Assembly: GCA_000827495.1 (NCBI GenBank)
Contig: KN817558.1
Span: 111,564 to 175,563, forward strand
Length of the DNA: 64,000 nt
Reading direction: 5' to 3'
Source of the DNA: Hypholoma sublateritium FD-334 SS-4
Taxonomy: Eukaryota > Basidiomycota > Agaricomycetes > Agaricales > Strophariaceae
Shown here: in pieces, positions 23,638 through 34,590 of the stretch
How the letters are laid out: the number at the start of each line of letters is the position of its first letter
Position numbering within the stretch: position 1 is the first letter of the stretch
The notes under the pieces: model-generated
The model's database searches: none
What the model saw: the letters and a program-made list of their open reading frames with translations, nothing else
What the model was told of the DNA's origin: nothing
Translations under genes and position numbers: made by a program

Positions 23638-24822
23638 ATGGGCATTCTCAAGAAGATCTTCCGCTTTCTGTGTTTCTGTTTTCCTCCTGATCCTTCGTAC
23701 GACCTGCTCGATCGCGCTAAAACTGCGGAGAAGAAGTTCAACGAATTCGCCGAGCCTGGGGACACCGAAGCGCAAAATGAACTGAAGATTGCCATCGAAT
23801 CATACACCGACCTAGTACAATTGGCTGAAACGCATAGGTCTAACCACGTAGACCTGCGCCAAGTTCTGACCAACCTCGCTGCCCTGACCTGGGAGTTATA
23901 CCAATCTGCTGATGGACAGTCGCCGGCGGATATCTTGCAGAAAGTCATTGAATTGAACGAGAAGGCGTTAGACCTACCAGAGGTCAGCGAAAACGACTCT
24001 TTCATAACGGCAACTCTGTCGATGAATGCTGCCACTGCGTATCGAGAACGATTTTTCAAGAAGCGAAACGAAAGCGAAGATATTGTAAAATCGATCAAGT
24101 TCTACAAGGACGCTTTGGGGTATTTCAACGCGGACTCCCCAGACGGCGTCGAACTTATCATGGAGATCGGCGTCACTTACTGTAGTTGGTATGGCCGACT
24201 TGCCTCGTTGCGGCGATGGACAGAGAAAGAGGTTAAAGAAGCGCTTCGGGCTATCAAGAGTGCGTACGACGCCTGTGAACGCGGCCTACATTTCTTGCCC
24301 GCCCGAACGACCTACGCGCACACCCTCGCCCTCATCTACTGCGACCTTGTTAGGGAAACAGTATCACCAGGACAATCGTCATCGCTTCCACTGCCGCCTA
24401 CCCCGCCTTACCTCAATGAAGCCATCACCTTCTTTTCGCGGGCTCTCGAGACTATGCCAGAGGAAGATCCCCGGTACCCCAGGGACTTGTGCGCACTGGC
24501 CGGATGGCTTTTCTATCGCTACGACCACTATACCACCAGCGAAGCGGATCTGAACCAATCCCAGGACGCAGCACGCAAGGCATTGCAGGACATTGGCGCT
24601 TTGTCCCAGGACGAGGCGGAATCGATGAACATCATCGTCAAGTTCAGTCCCACAGGGGCCTCGCGCAAGGACTCGCGCCGTGAACGCAACATACTGCGGA
24701 CACTTACGATGGGACGTTCGCGCGCCAATTCCGCCGGCACTGCAGACGACAACCGGCGACAACCGATGTCCGATGTCGGAGACGTGACGGCAGAGCCTCT
24801 CGGAGATGAAGACGCTACCTAA
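23638..24822 (+). CDS. Helical-repeat (TPR-like) protein with likely lipidated N-terminus
   Basis: A single-exon protein of 394 residues; no named family recognised. It begins MGILKKIFRFLCFCF. Gly2 followed by a short basic/hydrophobic stretch fits N-myristoylation, and the nearby Cys pair fits palmitoylation, so membrane attachment is likely. Residues about 20-300 are almost wholly helical with paired amphipathic helices typical of TPR-type solenoids (for example LDRAKTAEKKFNEFAE, ILQKVIELNEKALDLPE, AIKSAYDACERGLHFLPA). The last about 60 residues are polar, Arg/Ser-rich and probably disordered. The long uninterrupted frame and biased third positions support coding. Function is unknown; a scaffold role is only a guess from the fold. 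Confidence 0.75.
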   Translation: MGILKKIFRFLCFCFPPDPSYDLLDRAKTAEKKFNEFAEPGDTEAQNELKIAIESYTDLVQLAETHRSNHVDLRQVLTNLAALTWELYQSADGQSPADILQKVIELNEKALDLPEVSENDSFITATLSMNAATAYRERFFKKRNESEDIVKSIKFYKDALGYFNADSPDGVELIMEIGVTYCSWYGRLASLRRWTEKEVKEALRAIKSAYDACERGLHFLPARTTYAHTLALIYCDLVRETVSPGQSSSLPLPPTPPYLNEAITFFSRALETMPEEDPRYPRDLCALAGWLFYRYDHYTTSEADLNQSQDAARKALQDIGALSQDEAESMNIIVKFSPTGASRKDSRRERNILRTLTMGRSRANSAGTADDNRRQPMSDVGDVTAEPLGDEDAT

Positions 24823-26080
24823 ACAGGATTTTCTATACTTGACAAGCGTCCGGTTGGCCAGCGTTCCGCCATTCACAAGCCTTCCTTGCATCTGACGACG
24901 CTGGATATCGGCGTCGCCCAGTTTTTTCAACGTTATGTATGTACATCATCGTTTCGCCTTTCGTCTTCGGAGTCAGCTTCTTCTCATTCGCTACACGATG
25001 TTCCTTCTCTATTCAAAAAAGTCTAACGAACTCATATACAAATTCTTGATCAACCCGTAATTATTTTCTGTTGTTCGGCCTTTAACTTTTGCGAAGGCGG
25101 ATTCAATCATTCATTACCTGTATGCGGCGCTGAACGCTATCAACTTGTTTTTGTCAAAATATATCATTATCCTATGTAATTAGTTTTTATCTGAACAAAC
25201 GAACAAACTTTGCACTCAATGGTACTCAGCGATGTGGCGCAAGAATTCAAGTTATGTAACAGCGGGGCGTGACTTGGCCATGACTTGAATACAGTTGAAG
25301 TTCCAGAAATTCAGCGCCTGCACAGGCGCCAGCACTTGCTTGTACTCTTGGTCCTAGGCTCCGACAGAACCTCAACTGCATCCTTCTTTTTCTCAGAGAA
25401 GTGTCATGCGCTCGTTTTCAACAGGTACGGCTGTGTGCGAACTTATCACTCCAGATTTCCTGCCATTCAACATATGTACACCGGACACAATCTCACTGGA
25501 TTCTTTGGAAATCAGGTGTTCAAGATGAAAGATAGAATTCCGCCCTTCTTCGTAGAAGACCTCTGAAAGGAGAAGGATGCGCACGACAAATGGGCTGTGT
25601 TTCGTCGTGGACACAGTGGATAAGTATCTGCAATATCGAGCCAGCTTGACTGTCCAGCTTGTTTCTTTCCCAGAAACTGACGATTGGGATACATAAGTTC
25701 AGAATGATTTGCCCTTTCAATCATCCAGGAATTTCTTTGTTTTCACCTAAATAGCACACCGCTCTCGACCCAGTGCCTGGTCTGATCTCTGCTCTATTTT
25801 TTGTCCTGCTCCTCGTTCTTCGCTCCCACCTTGTCTCGACGACCTTTCTTGCGATAATTCATGGCGTCATAGCGCATCCAGAATGGTCAGCCGGTCTGTC
25901 AGAACATCTTGCAATTCAAATTGGACGAATGCTCCTCAGCATCTGGGCTAGGCCCATCCCTAAGACGCCCACTTTGGAATACCATAAATACTATCCTACC
26001 CATGGCCTATTCGACCACCGCCCAACCTCTCTGGCACTACTACACACCCACCCTACACTGAATACCCAACTCTATCGAAA
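24823..26080. other. Intergenic region, no gene recognised
   Basis: About 1.26 kb between the helical-repeat gene and the SDR gene. Only anonymous short frames are seen. An AT-rich ATAAATA motif near 25984 could serve the SDR gene. Confidence 0.4.
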
Positions 26081-27197
26081 ATGACTTCCCACCAAGGACA
26101 GCCGTGCGTCAGCGGCGTTAACGCTGTGCTGACCGACGCAAAGAACATCTGCAGCTCGCTCCACCTATTCTCCATGGCGGGGCGTGTCGCCGCCATAACT
26201 GGCGGGCACCGCGGCATAGGGCTTGAGATGGCGCTCGCGTACGCGGAGGCCGGCGCCGTGGTCTACTGCATCGACCTGCCCGCGCAGCCGGACGCGGACT
26301 TCTGCACGGTGCAGGCGCGCATCGCAGCGCTGCCCACGGCGCACGGCCAGAGCACGCAGGCGCACAGCACGGGCCGCCTGGAGTACGTCGCGTGCGATGT
26401 GACCAAGCAGAAGCAGGTATGGGATGTGATGGAGCAGATCGCGGCGAAGGAGGGAAAGCTTGATGTCTGTATTGCGTGCGCGGGAATCCTACGCGGGGCG
26501 GAGGTGCTGGACTATCCTGGCGACGAGTTCCAGAAGGTGAGTGTCCGCCACCATCGTCGCGCCTTGGAGCCTCTCTTACGCCTGCGTTTGTCCATAGATC
26601 ATGGAGGTCAACGTCAACGGCGTCCTGTTCGCAGCACAAGGCGCGGGCAGGATGATGGTCAAGCACAACGTACCGGGGAGCATCATTCTCATTGCCAGCA
26701 TGAGCGGCAGCATCGCCAACAAGGTCGGTTCTTTCTCTGTGATATCCTATTATCATGATGATATATCACTTGCCTATAGGACATGCACTGGACGGCATAC
26801 AATACAAGCAAAGCAGCCCTCATCCAGATGGCGCGTTCCATCGCCTGCGAGCTAGGCCCGAAAAAAATTAGGTGCAACTCGATCAGCCCTGGATATGTCT
26901 ACACAGAGTAGGTCCATTACTTTATACTTATAGCGTCTGCTAAGAACCCCTTCCCTCGCAGAATGACGAAGGCATTCCTAGGCGTCAACCCCGACCTAAA
27001 GGAAAAATGGTGCTCCCAGAATGCACTTGGCCGCCTCGCCAATCCGGAAGAGATGTGCGGCGCTGCACTCTTCCTAGGCAGCGATGCTTCCACGTTCTGT
27101 ACCGGAAGCGAGTGAGTGTATTAGATGTGAGACTGGCTCCGCCGAAGCTGACACTGTTCTCAGCCTCATCATTGACGGGGGGCATCGCGCATGGTGA
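26081..27197 (+). CDS. Short-chain dehydrogenase/reductase (sorbose reductase/mannitol dehydrogenase-like)
   Basis: Classical SDR, an NAD(P)-dependent carbonyl or alcohol oxidoreductase. Five exons (26081-26536, 26598-26723, 26780-26907, 26962-27111, 27164-27197) join in frame to 297 residues. The N-terminus ends LHLFSMAGRVAAITGG, the kind of extension seen in fungal Sou1-like enzymes. Visible motifs are TGGHRGIG (Rossmann TGxxxGIG), CIACAGIL (the NAG position has CAG), IILIASMSGS (catalytic Ser strand), YNTSK (catalytic YxxxK), NSISPGYVYTEM and the C-terminal LIIDGGHRAW. Asp in CDV and CIDLP near the end of beta-2 would influence NAD versus NADP choice. It looks intact. The substrate (a polyol or ketose) is inferred from family resemblance only. 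Confidence 0.9.
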
Positions 27198-27888
27198 AAG
27201 GTTTACATTTCAATGTCTACAAAGTTGTAGCAGTGTCGGTGTAGGACCTAGTATATGCAAATACGCCACCCTGTGTCGTGGTGCTTTCATTCGCCCTTGC
27301 TGGAATCTTTACCTATTTGAAGACGAAATAAATATATCGCCATGTATGTACAAGCTCTCGGGGTAGCAATGGACTGCTGCATGAGATGACGAGTAAGGTA
27401 TCTGCAACATTAGATGTGCTCGCATGAGGCCCTGGGCTCCAAAAATGGCTGTGTAATTTGGGGAGCACACAATACACATAGATGTATAAGCAAGAATCCA
27501 AATGCGCTCAAATACATTAAATAAGATGTTGACCACTGAGACAAAGTACATGATAGAAAAAGATACAAAGTGTCTTGGTAAATATACTACCGGGAAGACA
27601 AGGTTGTGCGGTGCGACTCGCAAGGAATGCAAATAAAAGGAGCTAATATAAAAGAGGGTTGACGCCGGCCACAAATGCGTAGAATACATGATTTGGAAAT
27701 ACAATGGGCCATTAAAAAGATTTACGTATAGGGGGACGGAGGATGGGGCACTGAAGCAAAAAATACAATGAAATACAGACTAGACATACATGTTTTGATA
27801 GCGGCGGCTGGGCTTTGGGGCGGCAAAGAATGGCTCCGGCAGGTAAAGGTCAGAAGGATTTCGAATGACAGCGTCGAGGGATGGGCAG
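27198..27888. other. Intergenic region between convergent genes
   Basis: Holds the 3' ends of the SDR gene (+) and the membrane-protein gene with its hairpin block (-). No gene is seen. Confidence 0.4.
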
Positions 27889-28240
27889 CATGTATAATTT
27901 GGGAGCCACTACGTCTGATCCAGACCGGCAAAGCTGCACCTCTTCCAACGTGCGAATAGATGCAACCAGTGCTCGTCAGCACTGGCGCATCCATCCACAC
28001 GATCGGGCAGCATGCTTTCATAGGAGAGCAGAGCGCTCGTCAGCACCCTGCACCCCCGCGAAAGCCTGATGCAGCAGAAATGCCGTCTCGTCAGACAGCA
28101 TCTCTGCCAGAGCAGTGAAGCAGGCTGCCAAGCGGCTCGTTAGCGGATTAGCGCCCCGTGCCTGGCATGTTGTGGTTGGCCACGGTCGTCGACATGCAGA
28201 TGGAGTCCATTCCGAATGAGTTTGCTGAGTGGGAGCCAGT
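27889..28240 (-). repeat. Duplicated 3' block, copy 1
   Basis: About 350 bp colinear with copy 2 at about 39289-39640. Shared anchors in the same order (plus-strand reading) include GATCCA, CTCTTCC, GTGCGAA, TCCATCC, TAGGAGAGCA, ACCCCC, AAGC..GATGC..CAGA, GCCAGA and four CTCGT[CT]AG octamers. The similarity sits downstream of two paralogous genes, outside their coding regions. Confidence 0.75.
27949..28158 (-). promoter_or_regulatory. Four-hairpin structured 3'-UTR element, copy 1
   Basis: Read as RNA from the minus strand, it forms four adjacent stem-loops with apical CUGACGAG (CUAACGAG in hairpin 4). Hairpin 1 (27949-28001) has about 24 pairs with one bulge at 27964, including the perfect inner stem CCAGTGCT/AGCACTGG. 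Hairpin 2 is 28009-28070: ten inner pairs, then further pairing with a few mismatches. Hairpin 3 (28072-28109) has 17 consecutive pairs, 4 of them G.U. Hairpin 4 (28121-28158) is less regular. Non-Watson-Crick positions are mostly A/C on the plus strand, so they become G.U on the minus strand, the sense strand of the adjacent membrane-protein gene. It starts about 175 nt past that gene's stop codon. Pairing was done by eye; no transcript evidence is available. Confidence 0.7.
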
Positions 28241-28330
28241 GTTAAGGCCAGAGGAGAGCCGCTGAGGATATAGATACAGTGATTGGAATCCAGTTACCAG
28301 TACAAGTTTTGAGGAAGAGCCGGCCATTTT

Positions 28331-31300
28331 CTAGTGGTTGCGGCGGCCGCGGCGCTTTTTAGAGCGCTTATCGCTGGGTGGCTTACTTGCCGTCGCCGTT
28401 GTGTATACTGGAATAGCAGAGAGTCCTGCTTCTGGCGATGGCGTCGCTTCCAATTTTTCCGTGGCCGTCGACACAGCCTCTACACGATGCTTGAAAAGGA
28501 GAGAAATATTAGTATATGATTCAACGAAATTAGCGAGAAGCAAAACGGACGTACTGGAAGACTCTTGTCTTCGATGTTGCAAGGGGCATGGATGGACTCC
28601 CCTAACCCGGACTCTCCAGCCTCGACGGGGGTTCGGCGCCGTTGCTGATCGACAGAGGTGTCGTCTTTCATGTCTGTCCGGGTGGCGACCTCGACAATTT
28701 CGACAGCCTCGACAGACTCGACGGAAACGGCAAGCCTGGGCCGTTCCTCTGTGTTGATGTTGTCGGCGATCTGCACCCTGGCGGCCCTTACACGACGGCG
28801 CTGAAGGAAATGAAGAATATCAGACGAAGTGATCGGGGAGACGCAAAGAAGACGTACCGGAAGACCTTTGACACGCCGGTCTTCAACTTTGCTGGGGGCA
28901 TGGATAGAGTCCTCTAACCCGGACCCACCGCTCTCCGTAGGGGACTGAGACCGCTGCTGAGCGACGATCACATCCTCACTTGCCTCTGACGGTGCACGCC
29001 GCTCGACGGACCCAACATCCTTGCCGAAGTTGAAGTTAAAGATGGCTGGCTCGGGCTGCTCCGTAACAACGGATTGCTTGACCTTCACTCTGTCGACCTT
29101 CGCGCGGCGCTGGTAGTAAAGGGAAAAATGTCAGAACATGGTTAAGGAGACATAAAAAAGACGCACTGGAAGCATTCTCTTAGGCCGGCCAAAAAAGTTG
29201 CTAGGGGCATGAATTGAAACCCCAAGCCCGGAATCGTCACCCTCTGCCGAAGCTTGGGGATGCAGTTGGTTGTATGTTGAGGGGGCTTGTTTACTGGACC
29301 CGAAATCCATACCAGAGGCGGCAGCCCCGGGCTGCTGCTCCACGACCTCATCAGCGGCGGCAAGCGAGGCAAGCCTATCAGTCCGCTCGACAATCTCCGC
29401 GAAAATTTCTCGGATGATGTCCTTGATGGGGTTCAATCCGACGGGTGCGAAAGCCTGCTCGACAACCTCTGGCGCAGTCTGTACAGCGAATTCCTGGACG
29501 ACGTCTGAGGTAGCCTGCTGCACACCCTGTTTGACAAGCGCCAGTAATGCCTGACTGGCAACAATCTCAGAGAGCGATGTTTCAGTGGAAGCAGGATAAT
29601 GGAATTCGTAGTTGGGGTCGTCCTCATCATCGTGCTCCATTGGATTGATATCCGCGGCGCCAGGTTCCGTTTCCAGCGAAATGGGCAGTTCCTCCACGAC
29701 TGTGACCAATCCAGCAGATTCCTCCAAATCGATGTCTACCTCCTGTTTACGCTGTAGGGCATCCGTCGTAGCTGTGGTGTCTGTCGGAGCAAGTTCGTCG
29801 ATATTGTTGGCCGCTTCTTGTTCTTCCTGCGGAGTACCAGCCATAGCAGCATTGTCAGCAATGGTGACTTCTGTTGCGATGTAGTTGACGTTGGGGGTGG
29901 CGGCGGTGATTTCGTTGTCGACCTCATCCTGCAAAACATCTGATGCAGCCGTGGGGAAGAGTTCCATGCAACATTCATCAATTGCAGCTGTGGCGGGTTC
30001 GGCGATGATGTCCTGAAGATCATTTTGTTCGCTTGACGCGGCGTTAGGTTCTGTAAAGCTGGGTGTTACTTCAAATGCGGTCATAGGCTCGCTGGGGCAT
30101 TCGTCGTCGATTTTGTGTACATCCTGGGAGGCATCAGTGATTGGAGTGATGGGTTCCATGGAGTCAACGGAGGTGGGTCTTGCGATTTCGTCGTCGACAT
30201 CCTGTGCATCCCGTGACATATTTGGCGCATTCAGCGCGACAAGGGTACTAGGGGTACTAGCGGTGGGATCTGCTTCTTGCGGCACAGTGGTACTAGCATT
30301 GATTTCATCGGCGACAGCTAAGGTGACAGACTCGTCAATATCCTATACATACATCAATCAGTACACTTTACCAAAATAACATTTTGGTGAGAATGAGACT
30401 CACAAGGCGTAAGACGGAATTAGCAAGGTCATCTTGAGAGGCAGGTGTTTCGGCGGGAACGATAAACAGAGAAGCCGTGACCACGCCGGCCCAGTGGCGA
30501 ACCCGTTGAAAAGTGGCCCCAAGGTTTTGCCTGCCGTAATACAGAGCCAAAAGCGAGATACCAACAGCGAAGTCGATGAGTGGATATGTAATCCATCCGA
30601 TGCGTGCATTCTCAACTGGCTGTGCGAACCTCTGCATCGCCTCTTGCGCCGATGGGGGGAGGTAGACCTCGATGATTCCAGGCGTATCATTGGTGCTGTT
30701 GTCGGGATAGTCGAAGTACGTGTTGTCGAGGGAATCTGGGGCGGAACCTACAAGACACATGTCCAGTATATTGGGCAGGGGGATTGTCTGGGGTGAGATA
30801 TTCTCCAGGAATGCAGGCGATGTCTTGCTGTGCTTGTTGTCCATCGGGGCTAATTGTGTAGGGTCATGCAAAGGCACAAGTTCGAGAGCGACGACGAGGT
30901 TGGAGAGTCCTTGTAGACCATTATCGAGCAAATAAACGAGCGTGTCAGGCTCGCGAGCGACGATGTCGTTGTCTCTGCTGGCGGTATTTTTCACGGCAGA
31001 GCTAGCAAATGAACGCTCGACTTGTGCAGCACTACGACGGGCACCGATCTTCTTGAATGCGGCGGCTATCGCAAAAGCAATTGCGAGGATGCAGTTGAGA
31101 AAGTAGAAGTAGAAGTTTTTGCCGCCGTTGTTGTCTATACTGGAGTTGGTGCCCGAGGGAGCAGGGGGCGGAGAGCCACCCCCGCCGCCGGTCTGATACT
31201 CAAAGATCGCATCGTCATCTGTAAAACGTGTCAGAGAGAAGTTAGGAACTACGCCAAACGGATCACGCACCTTCCTCGTCCTGTACCATGTCTGAGTCGT

Positions 31301-31905
31301 CTGCCTCGTTTTGCTCGCCTCCGGATGAAGGGCCTTGATCGCCTAAAAATAGAGCAAATTGCCACCATCAGATAATGCAGAAAAGTGCAAAGGTAAGTCG
31401 ACCAACCCGCGCCGCCTGTTTCTTCGCCAATCGAGTTGTCTGTGTCGTATTCGTCGTCGAAACTGTCGTCTTGGGGGATGCCGGGGGCCTCGGAGTCGCC
31501 TTGCCCAGCGCCGCTACCAACAAGGCCAACGCCAGCCATACCAGCCGCGGCGCACATCGCCATGGCGCACAGAGCTCCATTCCCGCCGCGTGGGGCCCCC
31601 GCGCTGCTGCCTGTGGTCCGTGTGTAGATATATCGTCCGTGGCAAGGCCTGCTAGGCTTGTGGTGGGGAGTGGCACCGAGTGGCACATTGCGCCGGAGGG
31701 TGAAGATCTCGTACCCAAGGGCGATGGCGGGGACGGCAGCCGCGACGATGCTTGCGCCGCCCGCAATGCCTGTGATAGTAGGGGTACGGCCCTTGTTTTC
31801 GTGTGCATCGCCGCCGCCGAGAGCTAGAAAGCTGGTGGTTATGGCGAGTGCGGCGGCGGAAATACTGCCGCCGCTAGTAAGAGAGCCCCAGAAGGGGATA
31901 ATCAT
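28331..31905 (-). CDS. Multi-pass membrane protein with Arg-rich tail, paralog 1 (unknown function)
   Basis: I do not recognise the family. Seven exons (31407-31905, 31271-31342, 30404-31218, 29167-30342, 28858-29109, 28555-28800, 28331-28489) join in frame to 1,072 residues. Exon 1 (MIIPFWGSLTSGGSIS) has three hydrophobic stretches, including ASIVAAAVPAIALGYEIF and LCAMAMCAAAGMAGVGL. Exon 2 is acidic. Exon 3 has a Gly/Pro stretch, a membrane segment (LNCILAIAFAIAAAF), a polar domain of about 180 residues, then two more hydrophobic segments. Exon 4 encodes a 390-residue acidic, probably disordered region. Exons 4, 5 and 6 each end in a repeat, SGL-x-x-SIHAP ... LP. The tail is KRSKKRRGRRNH. 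The paralog at 39714-42425 shares exon 1-3 organisation, intron phases and the tail. A structured RNA block follows the stop codon. Confidence 0.8.
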
Positions 31906-34352
31906 TTGAGTGTCTGTTGGATGGTAGTAGTTGGTAGAAATATTAGATCCACGTCGGTCTGCAGCGAAGAAGTGGGTGAATGGATGAAGGAGAGGATACT
32001 AGGATTCGGATTTTTTATACTAGTGACAAGGTGGCACCGGATTTGTCAGATTTGAAATGCGCTTGTTTTCCCCACACGAGCGCGCGATCAAAGTACGCCG
32101 GTTTACAAGTTAGAACTCATCCTCGTTGCTTCTTTGCGCTTTCGCTTGAGGCCCGCGCGCAGGAGAATATACGCCGGACACCCGTGGGCAGATGATCTCC
32201 GTGATTGGTGTGCAGTGACTCCCGCAGTGCGTTCGAAAAATGTCCCGCGGCCTGCGCGGCATTTGCTGCGCTGCCGTACTGACGACCAGATAGAGTCCAC
32301 ACGTCCAGCTGAGTACCGTAGGGGCTCCAGAGTCGTTGCAAGGGTCTGCAATAATGGTGTGGGGTCGATATGATGGGTTATTGTCAATCTCCATAATAAG
32401 GCATGCACGGACAAAGCGCGAGAACAATGGCCGGCCCAACGCGGAAACTTGATCGGCGGTGAATTCGAGAGTAGAGGCGTTGCCAGCGTTGATCGTCGAC
32501 GCCGATACAATAGGTAGGTTCGCAAGCCTACACACCGAGCGGCAAGTTTTTGTCGAGTAGCAGCAGATAGCACACCGAGCTCAGAGCTCATAAAGACCCC
32601 GAGCGTGTCACACGAGATAGTTGTCAAAGCGCTTCAGAATCGCAGGGCCTTGTATCAAAGCGTAAAACGAGGCTAATTCCACATGGCTCCCGACTGGTTG
32701 GCGGTTGAGTCAGCGGCGAGAATGCATGCATGTAGAGTGCGAAGGAGTATGGCGCATTTCGTATACGACTTTCTCGAGCCCCTGAAGGCGACAGAAAAAC
32801 TGCGGGAGAGATGACGATAATCGTATTTAAAGCGGTTGGAGGCAGGAAAAAGTAGTGCGAATACGTACCTGTACCAGATATTAAAGTATAGGGCATTAGA
32901 TAGCACGTTCAGATATCTCTTTGATCCATCCCGAAACATGAGTTGCTGCAAGGGCGACAGCGATAATCCCGTTCGTTGATGTTCGGGTGTTGTCTATTCG
33001 ATCTGCTTTGGCGGTCGGCATCTCGAATATAAAAAGCCCCAATATACATAGATTTCCTCAGATAAGTGGCATGGAAAGGCCTATGCAAAAGTCATTAACG
33101 CGTCGCAACTCGTAGGGACTGGAGCGGAAACCTACAGCGTTTTCAACCGGGCGGAATTCGGAAAATCGCTGGACAGTAGGTGGCGGAATAAATCCTGTCA
33201 ATAAATTAGTACACAAGATATTCTGTAGCTCTCCTTAGATCCTTCGCTGACGAAACAGCAAGAAGGATAATCACAGATAAGATATTTTCGGCGGTGGTCC
33301 CGCTCGTACTGTCAGCAACCGACGGCGTTGAATACATGGCACTCTAAGTGTTATAACCGTATGCAGCGATTCCTAACTATTCTTCAGATAAACGCACAAA
33401 TTGTTACCAAGAAACATACCGTTGTCTGGACCCTGCACCACTGTAGTTCGTGTTCCCCTGCCTGTGGCCCTCAAACTGATGTCGAATCATCACTGAGAAG
33501 GTAGAATGAGAAATGAGGGGCCAGCTTCGATAAAGATGTCCCAAAGTTGTCAGTTGAAGATTTGTGCAGGTGGAGCAAAGGTGGAGGCGGATCATGGATG
33601 GCAAAGGGAGGTCGTCGAAAATTAGGAAGCGGTTTGATTCATGAAATTTGGGAAACCCGACTGTGGCATTTTTCATGTTTCAAGAAAAGAGGCAATGCAT
33701 ACTAAAGAGTGACCAACAGCTTGCCAACAGCTCACATATCCGCCTTGGATGTAAATTGCTGTAAATTGGTGGTTTGTCGGAACGGGAAGGGGGCGACCTG
33801 CCCTAATTGGTCCTGTTTAGTCCGAATGAACTAAATGCGGCATGTCCGATCAATACAACTTCCCAAAACAGCCCAGCTGGACCGTCACAGCGCCAGCGAC
33901 CTACCAATCGACTACCGATATTGTAAATGAGGCTCCAGGGTTCAGTTCCGTTGAGATATTCTCCTTTAAATAATCTACTGTACGAGAAGGTCTTTCCAGA
34001 ATCCAGCGATGCATATAAAGGAATTTTTATCCGAACCCGATAAATAATGACGCTGATAATAACAGTAAAAATAGCTCTCGGAAGGGGGGGAGGGTGCAAG
34101 AATTTAGCCAATGGAGAGGATGTATTATTGAGAACTCCTCTACGTAGATAATAAAGTACGGGTTTACTATGACGGTCGCAATCTCTGTTTGCTTACGTCG
34201 TTGTCAATTAACGAGCGAGGTAAACAGGAGCAGTTAAAATAAATTACATATGTAGTACTCGAGCCTTATATGCCTTTTACACTGATTCACCGACTCTTTA
34301 TCATACAAAAACCCACATTCAGGTAGAAATTGACATGTATCTTGTTACTCGC
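31906..34352. other. Gene-poor region with possible coding remnants on the minus strand
   Basis: No gene can be modelled with confidence. From an ATG at 33021 the minus strand reads MPTAKADRIDNTRTSTNG, then NGIIAVALAATHVSGWIKE, and soon stops. Further down are ELASFYALIQGPAILKRFD and, in another frame (about 32330-32530), ASTLEFTADQVSALGRPLF and VLSWTCGLYLVVS. These look protein-like and could be exons of an unrecognised or decayed gene, but no consistent splice chain was found. 33050-34350 shows nothing. Confidence 0.25.
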
Positions 34353-34590
34353 TCAAGAGCATGTGCAGGGCTTCGCAGTGGTGGTGCAGCCGCAGGAGTC
34401 GTCGTTGCCTTTGCAAGTGCACTGTATGCACCGCGACGCAAATAAATATTCAGTTGCACTGAAAAGGCACAGAATTACAAACCTTGTCGGTATGCGCTTT
34501 GTTCGGACACTTAGGGCAGGTGCACTGTCCTTTGGCGCAGGTGCAACCTGGGCCGGCGGGGTCGCAGCCGCTGAGGGTACCCAGAGACAT
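34353..34590 (-). CDS. Metallothionein (58-residue Cys-rich)
   Basis: Two exons (34483-34590 and 34353-34421) separated by a 61-bp intron with GTTTGT..ACAG borders join in phase 0 to a 58-residue protein. The start is the ATG at 34590, MSLGTLSGCDPAGPGCTC; the end is KPCTCS and a TGA. It has 12 cysteines in C-x-C and C-x-x-C clusters (CTC, CTC-x2-C, CTC, CGC, CTC) and no aromatic residues, the hallmark of metallothioneins. Six cysteines fall in each exon, suggesting two metal clusters. Such proteins bind Cu, Zn or Cd in the cytosol for storage and detoxification. The gene is too short to appear as a single open frame. The Cys pattern and exact splice fit make this secure; metal preference is not readable. 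Confidence 0.9.

Noticed and set aside
27949..28158. CTGACGAG on the minus strand resembles the CUGANGA core of a hammerhead ribozyme
   Set aside because: The needed stem II followed by GAAA and a cleavage triplet in the right order is not present; the octamer is instead the closed tip of a simple hairpin.
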